A stretch of 10,477 nt of DNA from NCBI GenBank assembly GCA_023422955.1, contig JAFAGG010000037.1, positions 1-10,477 of the forward strand, written 5' to 3'. This document shows positions 6,573-10,477 of this stretch, piece after piece. Within the stretch, counting starts at the first letter, position 1, and each line of letters begins with the position of its first letter. The translations under genes and the position numbers were made by a program. The notes beneath the pieces are model-generated. The model did no database searches, was not told the DNA's origin, and worked only from the letters and a program-made list of their open reading frames with translations. This DNA is from Pseudomonadota bacterium. GTDB lineage: Bacteria; Pseudomonadota; Gammaproteobacteria; Burkholderiales; Burkholderiaceae_D.

Positions 6573-6617
6573 ACCCCTGCACGCTGCGTGATATCAGCGT
6601 GCAGGGGTTTTCTTTTT
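6573..6617 (+). terminator. Strong intrinsic terminator of the Ser-rich protein gene
   Basis: ACCCCTGCACGCTG (6573-6586) pairs perfectly with CAGCGTGCAGGGGT (6595-6608) around an 8-base loop, and is followed by TTTTCTTTTT. This is a textbook rho-independent terminator 56 bases after the stop codon. Confidence 0.93.
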
Positions 6618-6744
6618 CGTGCGAGGCTTAGCATTGCCGCCGTGATGAGCTTGTTCGTCTTTTTGTGGCGCCACCTGATTTTCATGATGCTTAGGCACAG
6701 AATCCGGTGCCTGGCAGCGATGCTGATTCGAAGTCAAAAGTAGC

Positions 6745-6774
6745 AGTAAACCCGGCCATGCAGGCGGGTTTACT
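6745..6774 (-). terminator. Second hairpin downstream of the minus-strand SFPASDP gene
   Basis: AGTAAACCCG (6745-6754) and CGGGTTTACT (6765-6774) form a perfect 10-bp stem with a 10-base loop. On the minus strand it is followed, after a few bases, by CTTTTG. It is probably a backup terminator behind the one at 6781-6811. Confidence 0.45.
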
Positions 6775-6780
6775 CAGCCT

Positions 6781-6811
6781 CAAAAGAAAAGCGGACAGCA
6801 TCGCTGTCCGC
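6781..6811 (-). terminator. Intrinsic terminator of the minus-strand SFPASDP gene
   Basis: GCGGACAGC (6791-6799) and GCTGTCCGC (6803-6811) form a 9-bp perfect stem with a 3-base loop. Read on the minus strand it is followed by TTTTCTTTTG. It lies 44 bases after the stop of the minus-strand gene. Confidence 0.85.
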
Positions 6812-6854
6812 CGGTCTGCAGGTCTTCAGTGTCGATGCACCAATCGATTTCCAC

Positions 6855-7154
6855 TTAGCTCTTTCCCTTGGCAGAGCGCGTGCCGGGCTTCGCTTTTTTC
6901 TCGATACGGGTAATCGAGCTGACTGCTATCGGATCGCTGGCAGGAAAGGACAAGTCGCTGGCTTCATCCAGCAGCGCATCTGTTTTTTCCTCTATGTCGT
7001 CGGAATAAATATTGCGATTCGTACGATCCTTCCAGGTCGCATTATCCGGTGATATATCCTTGGGAACGATATCCTGCGGCGAATCGCCATGAGAGGAAGT
7101 CGTCGTGGGTTTCTTGCCCGGTTTGGCGCTCTTATGATGTGTGGTCGCTGCCAT
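6855..7154 (-). CDS. Small disordered protein with SFPASDP motif
   Basis: A 99-residue protein without signal peptide or membrane segment. The N-terminus (1-27) and C-terminus (84-99) are rich in Lys, Thr, Ser and Pro and probably disordered. The middle carries an acidic helix-like stretch, SDDIEEKTDALLDEASD (51-67), followed by LSFPASDPIAV (68-78). The combination of an acidic LLDEA-like helix with SFPASDP is one I recall from small uncharacterised proteins of alpha- and betaproteobacteria, often of unknown function; this is from memory. A strong SD, GGAAGGAG, lies in 7161-7170 (minus strand) with suitable spacing, and two hairpin terminators follow the stop, so this is a real, independently transcribed gene. 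A nucleic-acid-binding or stress role would fit the basic tails but is only a guess. Confidence 0.8.
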   Translation of the reverse strand: MAATTHHKSAKPGKKPTTTSSHGDSPQDIVPKDISPDNATWKDRTNRNIYSDDIEEKTDALLDEASDLSFPASDPIAVSSITRIEKKAKPGTRSAKGKS

Positions 7155-7183
7155 GAAATCACTCCTTCCTGAAAATTCGGGAT

Positions 7184-7204
7184 AAGCAGCACTCTCTGCT
7201 GCTT
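7184..7204 (-). repeat. Leader hairpin AAGCAGCA-N5-TGCTGCTT
   Basis: A perfect 8-bp inverted repeat with a 5-base loop, 30 bases upstream of the minus-strand SFPASDP gene. If the ECF-type promoter at 7212-7239 is used, this hairpin forms the very 5' end of the mRNA. Confidence 0.6.
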
Positions 7205-7211
7205 TAGCTTA

Positions 7212-7239
7212 TGTGACCATTTGCCAGGTCGGCGGTTCC
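7212..7239 (-). promoter_or_regulatory. Candidate ECF-type promoter of the SFPASDP gene
   Basis: On the minus strand GGAACC (7239-7234), 16 bases, then GTCACA (7217-7212) gives AAC-N17-GTC, the layout of sigma-E/ECF promoters. The start would be near 7205, with a leader of about 50 bases. The same arrangement occurs upstream of the Ser-rich protein gene. Confidence 0.33.
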
Positions 7240-7289
7240 GGATTGTCGCTTTGATACATTTCCAGTTGCAGCCTTTTTTTGTTTGCAAG

Positions 7290-7318
7290 AATGAAAGATT
7301 TTTTATTAAGCTTTCATT
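7290..7318. repeat. Inverted repeat AATGAAAG-N13-CTTTCATT
   Basis: Two perfect 8-bp arms around an AT-rich 13-base centre, midway between the divergent SFPASDP and MarR-like genes. It could be a regulator binding site or an AT-rich cruciform. Confidence 0.6.
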
Positions 7319-7442
7319 TCGGAAAGAGCTATAGAGGTGGAAACCCCATGAATATGGGATTGACTGACTTTTAATCCATGGTCAGCATTGAGGCCATAGA
7401 AATGTTTCTTTTGGGAAAATTCCAGGGGACGTGGATGCAGGG

Positions 7443-7482
7443 GCTGATCAGCTGCTGTAAATGCCTGAAGCAAAACTTCAGG
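7443..7482 (+). repeat. Palindrome GCTGATCAGC followed by CCTGAAG/CTTCAGG hairpin
   Basis: GCTGATCAGC (7443-7452) is a perfect 10-bp palindrome. CCTGAAG (7464-7470) and CTTCAGG (7476-7482) form a 7-bp stem with a 5-base loop. Both lie 90-135 bases upstream of the MarR-like gene; no T-run follows. Confidence 0.55.
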
Positions 7483-7506
7483 ATAAGCACGGGAATTTAT
7501 TGAATA

Positions 7507-7521
7507 CGGAAATTATTTCCG
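7507..7521 (+). promoter_or_regulatory. Operator-like palindrome CGGAAAT-T-ATTTCCG
   Basis: A perfect 7-bp dyad with one central base, 54 bases upstream of the MarR-like start codon. Size and symmetry suit a dimeric winged-helix repressor, so autoregulation by the gene downstream is a reasonable guess. Confidence 0.4.
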
Positions 7522-7575
7522 ATCCAAAAGACATCAGGACGTAACAAAAAACAGCTCAGTCTCTCAGGGGGGGAA

Positions 7576-7905
7576 ATGGAAGCATCAACTTATATTGCAG
7601 CAATCGACAGGAACATGAAGATCTTCGAGGTCTTTCGCGCGCTTGACATAGAAATGCCGATTGGACAGATCCTGTTCTTCCTGCATGCTGCAAAACATGA
7701 AGGCGCATCGCTGCGCGAAATCGCCGAACTTTCCGATACGGTCATGTCCACGGCGTCGCGTTATCTCGGTAACCTGTCCATCTATCGCCGCGACAAAAAG
7801 CCGGGATTGAAGCTGCTGACGTCCAGGGTGCATCCTGAAAATCGTGCCAAGCTCACCATAGAGCTGACCGAGAAAGGCCGCCTGGTGCTGCAGCAGCTGA
7901 TGTAA
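7576..7905 (+). CDS. Small MarR-like winged-helix transcriptional regulator
   Basis: A 109-residue protein, shorter than the usual 140-150 of MarR proteins. Residues 28-40 (PIGQILFFLHAAK) form the first helix of the DNA-binding domain. ASLREIAELSDTVMSTASRYLGNL (44-67) is the helix-turn-helix, and PGLKLLTSRVHPENRAKLTIELTEKGRLVL (76-105) is the wing with the characteristic LTxKG ending. The long dimerisation helices of full MarR proteins are largely absent. Short forms of this kind are familiar from phage and plasmid regulators, which hints at mobile ancestry, but no other phage gene is visible. The ribosome-binding site is an unusual A-G7 tract (7566-7573) directly before the ATG. The gene has its own terminator and a dyad upstream. 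The regulated target is unknown. Confidence 0.8.
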   Translation: MEASTYIAAIDRNMKIFEVFRALDIEMPIGQILFFLHAAKHEGASLREIAELSDTVMSTASRYLGNLSIYRRDKKPGLKLLTSRVHPENRAKLTIELTEKGRLVLQQLM

Positions 7906-7908
7906 GGC

Positions 7909-7935
7909 GAGGAATAAAAAGAAGAGGAATAAAAA
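7909..7935 (+). repeat. Direct repeat GAGGAATAAAAA, 15-bp period
   Basis: GAGGAATAAAAA at 7909-7920 and again at 7924-7935, between the MarR-like stop and its terminator. It looks like a small tandem duplication of an A-rich segment. Confidence 0.6.
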
Positions 7936-7945
7936 AAGAAAAATG

Positions 7946-7970
7946 AAAAGCCGGCATTGCCGGCTTTTTT
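7946..7970. terminator. Bidirectional intrinsic terminator shared by the MarR-like gene and ppnN
   Basis: AAAAGCCGGC, loop ATT, GCCGGCTTTTTT: a perfect GC stem extended by A/T pairs with T-runs on both strands. It ends transcription of the MarR-like gene (plus) and of ppnN (minus), whose stop codon overlaps its edge. Confidence 0.92.
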
Positions 7971-9339
7971 ACTTCACGATGCGATAGCAGGGCACATAGG
8001 CCTTGCCCGGCAATTTCATCCGGTGCTGCACCACGAAGGCATTGAGCAGCGCATCCATGGGTTCCATGATGCTGCGATCGCCGCGGATTTCAAAGTGTCC
8101 GTATTTTTCTATGGCGCGTATGCCTTGATCCTTGACGTTGCCGGCGACGATGCCGGAAAACGCGCGGCGCAAGTTGGCTGCCAGTTCATGCGGCGCCTGA
8201 TTCTTGTGCAGATCCAGGTTGTGCATGTTTTCGTGAGTGGGAGCGAAAGGCTGCTGGAATGAATGATCTATCTTCAGGCCCCAGTTGAAGTAGTACGCAT
8301 CGGACACGGCCTTGCGATGCGCGCGCACTTCCTTGATGCCGGCCTGCATTTCCTGCGCCACCGTCACCGGATCGTCGATGATGATCTTGTAGCGTTTCTG
8401 CGCCGCTTCGCCCAGCGTGACGCCGATGAACTGATGGATCTGCTCGAAGTATTCGGCAGAACCGGCAGGGCCGGTAAAGATCAGCGGGAAGGGCAGCTTG
8501 GCATTATCCGGATGCAGCAGTATGCCCAGCACATAAAGGATTTCTTCCGCAGTGCCGGCGCCGCCTGGGAAAACGATGATGCCGTGTCCCACGCGCACGA
8601 AGGCTTCCAGGCGCTTCTCGATGTCCGGCAGGATGATGAGCGAATTGACGATGGGATTGGGCGACTCGGCGGCGATGATGCCAGGCTCGGAAATGCCCAG
8701 GTAACGGCCGTCATGGTGACGCTGCTTGGCATGGCCGATGGTGGCGCCCTTCATCGGACCCTTCATTGCGCCCGGTCCGCAACCGGTGCCGATATCCATG
8801 CCGCGCAAGCCCAGTTCGTAGCCCACGGTTTTCGAGTAATCGTATTCTTCGCGCGAAATCGAGTGCCCGCCCCAGCATACGACCAGATTGGGATTGATCT
8901 GCGTCTGCAGCACATCGGCATTGCGCAGTATGTGAAATACGGAATCCGTAATGCCTTCCGACGTTGTGAGGTCGAACTCCGGGTTGTTCTCTATCTCGTT
9001 GGCGGTATAGAGAATATCCCTGAGCACGGCAAACAGGTGCTCATGGATACCCTTGATCATTTCATTGTCGACGAAAGCACTGACAGGCGCGCCCTTGATA
9101 TCGAGCTTGATGCCGCGTTCCCGCTGAATGATGCTGATGTCGAAGGAGGCAAAGCGCTCCAGCACTTCCTTGCCGTCGTCCATGTAGCTGCCGGAATTGA
9201 GCACGGCCAGCGAGCAGTCGCGGAAAACCTTGTGCAAGCCTCCATGTCCCGTATCGAGGAGCTTTTGAACTTCGCGTTTAGAAAGAATGTCGAGTCGGCC
9301 AGCGGGGGAGATTTGGGTGTCGATGACGGGGTAGTCCAT
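7969..9339 (-). CDS. ppnN: Nucleotide 5'-monophosphate nucleosidase PpnN (YgdH)
   Basis: A 456-residue protein that aligns by eye along its whole length with E. coli PpnN (454 residues). The N-terminal part contains FRDCSLAVLNSGS (39-51). The Rossmann-type LOG-like core carries VVCWGGHSI (153-161), GTGCGPGAMKGPMKGA (184-199) and the signature VFPGGAGTAEE (256-266), whose glutamates include the catalytic residue. The C-terminus has AFSGIVAGNVK and HRMKLPGKAYVPCYRI. The enzyme hydrolyses the N-glycosidic bond of purine and pyrimidine nucleoside monophosphates to free base and ribose 5-phosphate in the cytoplasm, and in E. coli (p)ppGpp binding modulates its activity. No clear Shine-Dalgarno sequence precedes the ATG; the start is supported by the N-terminal match to E. 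coli. It stands alone, convergent with the MarR-like gene. Confidence 0.95.
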   Translation of the reverse strand: MDYPVIDTQISPAGRLDILSKREVQKLLDTGHGGLHKVFRDCSLAVLNSGSYMDDGKEVLERFASFDISIIQRERGIKLDIKGAPVSAFVDNEMIKGIHEHLFAVLRDILYTANEIENNPEFDLTTSEGITDSVFHILRNADVLQTQINPNLVVCWGGHSISREEYDYSKTVGYELGLRGMDIGTGCGPGAMKGPMKGATIGHAKQRHHDGRYLGISEPGIIAAESPNPIVNSLIILPDIEKRLEAFVRVGHGIIVFPGGAGTAEEILYVLGILLHPDNAKLPFPLIFTGPAGSAEYFEQIHQFIGVTLGEAAQKRYKIIIDDPVTVAQEMQAGIKEVRAHRKAVSDAYYFNWGLKIDHSFQQPFAPTHENMHNLDLHKNQAPHELAANLRRAFSGIVAGNVKDQGIRAIEKYGHFEIRGDRSIMEPMDALLNAFVVQHRMKLPGKAYVPCYRIVK

Positions 9340-9605
9340 AAATAAACAGGAAGTGAGGATTCAAACAGTCTGGCAGCAGTATTAAACGGATTGGAATACA
9401 AGTCCAGTTCTTTGCCCTGCCGAATTTTTATCGCCCCCCATTTTCTTGCCTGCGATTTTCTCTGCCAGGGCCAGTCGTTTTGAAAAACAGTTTGACGGAT
9501 TGCATGCCGCTCCCTTGCCTTGCCCTGCTTTCAGAGGAAGTGCTTGCCGGGTTTTGCTGTTTGCGTAAGAAGTTGGCCAAGATGCATGCTTGCAGGCGTT
9601 AAATC

Positions 9606-9631
9606 AAAATTCCGCCCGGCACCGGAATTTT
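9606..9631. terminator. Terminator-like inverted repeat AAAATTCCG-N8-CGGAATTTT
   Basis: Perfect 9-bp arms with an 8-base loop, A-rich on the left and T-rich on the right so that it reads similarly on both strands. It could be a weak bidirectional terminator insulating the DUF2062 promoter or a protein-binding site. Confidence 0.4.
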
Positions 9632-9645
9632 CGCTGGGAATTATT

Positions 9646-9651
9646 TACAAT
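9646..9651 (+). promoter_or_regulatory. TACAAT -10 box upstream of the DUF2062 gene
   Basis: TACAAT followed by GCCCG, the same 11-base string as at the tmk promoter. No good -35 hexamer is visible; CCGGAA with an 18-bp spacer is the nearest. The resulting leader would be about 145 bases. Confidence 0.35.
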
Positions 9652-9685
9652 GCCCGGGGATGCCTTAACATTTGATACGCAAGCT

Positions 9686-9723
9686 TTGACAAGCGAGCAT
9701 CCAAGTCAAAAATATTTTGACTT
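9686..9723 (+). promoter_or_regulatory. Consensus TTGACA with overlapping 21-bp palindrome
   Basis: TTGACA (9686-9691) is a perfect -35 box; AAAAAT (9708-9713) at 16 bp is a weak -10. The -10 region lies within a perfect dyad, AAGTCAAAA (9703-9711), ATA, TTTTGACTT (9715-9723). This is the typical layout of a repressor operator, though the dyad could also form an RNA hairpin. Confidence 0.42.
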
Positions 9724-9801
9724 TCTGCCGGCCCTGAGCCGGCCTTCCTGAGGCGATGCCAGCCGCCCCTTTCGATAAAACTGCTGGACACGGAGTACTG
9801 C

Positions 9802-10371
9802 ATGCAGCGCCATCGTTTCTTCAAGAAATTGCCCACGCCTCAAAAGCTGCTGGAAAGTCGCATGCTCAGGCCTTTGAAGCCCTATCTGCATCATCATTTT
9901 CTATGGCAGTTCAACCGGCGTACGGTAGCCGGCGGCGTAGCGGTAGGTTTGTTTTTCGGCATTCTCATTCCTTTTGCACAGATAGTGATTGCTGCCCTTG
10001 CCGCGGTATTGCTGCGCGTGAATCTGCCGATCGCAGCTTTCAGTACGCTGATCACCAATCCTTTTACCTTTCCCGCCCTGTATTACCTGGCTTACAAGCT
10101 GGGCGATTTCCTGACGGGTACGCAGTCCATCGTGCCGGAGGTCGCCATTCAAGCCGATATCGAAAAAGCGGTAGAAGTGCAGATGCAGGTAACGGGATGG
10201 CTGCCCAATCTGTTCGACTGGTTGCAATCGGTCGGCTTGCCGCTCGCAATAGGGTTGAGCGTGCTTGCCATAACGTCGTCGATAGCGGGATATTTCACGG
10301 TTAACTGGTTATGGCGCTGGCAGGTGACACGCCGTTGGCACAGCCGTCATCTGCGTCGCCAATCACGCTAA
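9802..10371 (+). CDS. DUF2062 inner-membrane protein
   Basis: A 189-residue membrane protein of the DUF2062 family. The family core is clear: TVAGGVAVGLFFGILIPFAQ (41-60), a hydrophobic stretch to about residue 72, RVNLPIAAFSTLITNPFTFPALYYLAYKLG (72-101) and a second hydrophobic segment at about 143-170. The N-terminus (1-40) is basic and amphipathic and the C-terminus (170-189) is strongly Arg-rich, so both tails are probably cytoplasmic. GGAG at 9792-9795 lies six bases before the ATG and supports the start. Function is unknown; related domains occur alone or fused to glycosyltransferases, which hints at an envelope role. It is preceded by a possible repressor-controlled promoter and followed by a probable new gene. 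Confidence 0.9.
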   Translation: MQRHRFFKKLPTPQKLLESRMLRPLKPYLHHHFLWQFNRRTVAGGVAVGLFFGILIPFAQIVIAALAAVLLRVNLPIAAFSTLITNPFTFPALYYLAYKLGDFLTGTQSIVPEVAIQADIEKAVEVQMQVTGWLPNLFDWLQSVGLPLAIGLSVLAITSSIAGYFTVNWLWRWQVTRRWHSRHLRRQSR

Positions 10372-10390
10372 GTGACAGTTTAAAAACTTG

Positions 10391-10418
10391 TTGGCAACTT
10401 TTGCGGTCTGAGTATGTT
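10391..10418 (+). promoter_or_regulatory. Possible promoter at the right edge
   Basis: TTGGCA (10391-10396), 16 bp, TATGTT (10413-10418). With a start near 10425 it would place a well-positioned GGAGG and ATG right behind it. Confidence 0.25.
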
Positions 10419-10442
10419 TGGCTTGCGTATCTGGAGGCCGAG

Positions 10443-10477
10443 ATGTGGACGCAGGAGAACAGAGGAAGGCATGAGGT
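10443..10477 (+). CDS. Possible start of a further gene, cut by the window edge
   Basis: GGAGG at 10433-10437 is five bases ahead of an ATG at 10443, and the frame stays open for the remaining 11 codons (MWTQENRGRHE). A second ATG at 10471 in another frame has AGGA at 10463-10466. Which start is real cannot be decided from so little sequence, and no product can be named. Confidence 0.25.
   Translation, partial: MWTQENRGRHE

Larger units (their letters stand above)
6517..6854. other. Convergent intergenic region with a series of hairpins, no supported gene
   Basis: Between two convergent genes lie, in order: a GACAGGC/GCCTGTC hairpin (6538-6557), the strong plus-strand terminator, a 10-bp palindrome GTGGCGCCAC (6665-6674), an AGGCAC/GTGCCT inverted repeat (6693-6712) and two minus-strand terminator hairpins. 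A short open frame at 6645-6743 lacks a ribosome-binding site. Confidence 0.6.
7155..7575. other. Divergent intergenic region rich in palindromes
   Basis: This 421-bp AT-rich gap separates the minus-strand SFPASDP gene from the plus-strand MarR-like gene. It holds a candidate ECF promoter and leader hairpin for the former, an AATGAAAG/CTTTCATT inverted repeat (7290-7318), and three palindromic elements near the latter (7443-7452, 7464-7482, 7507-7521). Short open frames at 7348-7374 (8 codons, with GAGGTGG upstream) and 7378-7503 (41 codons, no ribosome-binding site) are not supported as genes. Confidence 0.6.
9340..9801. other. Divergent intergenic region between ppnN and the DUF2062 gene
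   Basis: These 462 bases contain no supported gene. The left two thirds (9340-9605) is unremarkable, T-rich on the plus strand and without a clear ppnN promoter. The right third holds a 9-bp inverted repeat, a TACAAT -10 box, a consensus TTGACA with a 21-bp palindrome, and a GCCGGC hairpin (around 9728-9744). Confidence 0.6.

Noticed and set aside
6707..6913. 68-codon plus-strand frame in the convergent gap
   Set aside because: It runs through two terminator hairpins and into the 3' end of the minus-strand SFPASDP gene, without a ribosome-binding site.
7378..7503. 41-codon frame upstream of the MarR-like gene
   Set aside because: No ribosome-binding site, no recognisable sequence, and it overlaps the palindromes, which explain the region better.
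5613..7970. The palindrome-rich middle region as a CRISPR array or mobile element
   Set aside because: The inverted repeats differ from one another, there is no regular repeat-spacer pattern, and no transposase, integrase or terminal repeats are present.
8263..9345. 360-codon open frame on the plus strand opposite ppnN
   Set aside because: It is the exact antisense of a gene whose whole length matches E. coli PpnN, has no recognisable domain, and its openness follows from codon bias of the true gene.
9756..10304. 182-codon plus-strand frame overlapping the DUF2062 gene
   Set aside because: Same strand, different frame; the DUF2062 frame has family motifs and an SD, this one has neither.

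Overview
The window looks like chromosomal DNA of a betaproteobacterium, probably Burkholderiales/Oxalobacteraceae (Herminiimonas or Janthinobacterium-like). This rests on the conserved run ygfZ / mltG-tmk-holB-pilZ-tatD, the style of the protein sequences and a moderately high GC content. It is an inference from memory of gene order and family sequences; no database was searched.

Left part (1-5612) is a housekeeping cluster. A 3'-truncated ygfZ (Fe-S cluster maintenance) lies on the minus strand. Divergent from it are five plus-strand genes: mltG (terminates glycan strands of nascent peptidoglycan), tmk (dTMP kinase), holB (DNA polymerase III delta prime), a PilZ-type type IV pilus protein and a GNAT acetyltransferase. 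They are followed by tatD (metal-dependent DNase/hydrolase). tmk, holB, pilZ and the acetyltransferase are tightly spaced and probably co-transcribed from a promoter ahead of tmk. A triple 12-bp repeat separates the acetyltransferase from tatD.

Middle part (5613-7970) is lineage-specific and the least explained. It encodes a secreted Ser/Gly/Thr-rich protein with a duplicated 18-residue motif, a convergent 99-residue disordered protein with an SFPASDP motif, and a 109-residue MarR-like winged-helix regulator. The gaps are rich in inverted repeats. The first two genes each have an upstream AAC-N17-GTC arrangement resembling promoters of extracytoplasmic-function (ECF) sigma factors, so they may share envelope or general stress control. 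Clear intrinsic terminators close these units.

Right part (7969-10477) holds ppnN (nucleotide 5'-monophosphate nucleosidase, ppGpp-linked in E. coli) on the minus strand and sharing a bidirectional terminator with the MarR-like gene. It is followed by a 462-bp non-coding stretch with a promoter and a 21-bp palindrome, then a DUF2062 membrane protein on the plus strand. A promoter/SD/ATG series at the right edge suggests another gene begins there.

No insertion sequence, CRISPR array, rRNA or tRNA was recognised. The best candidates for something undescribed are the Ser-rich secreted protein with its structured leader and the possible shared regulation with the SFPASDP protein.
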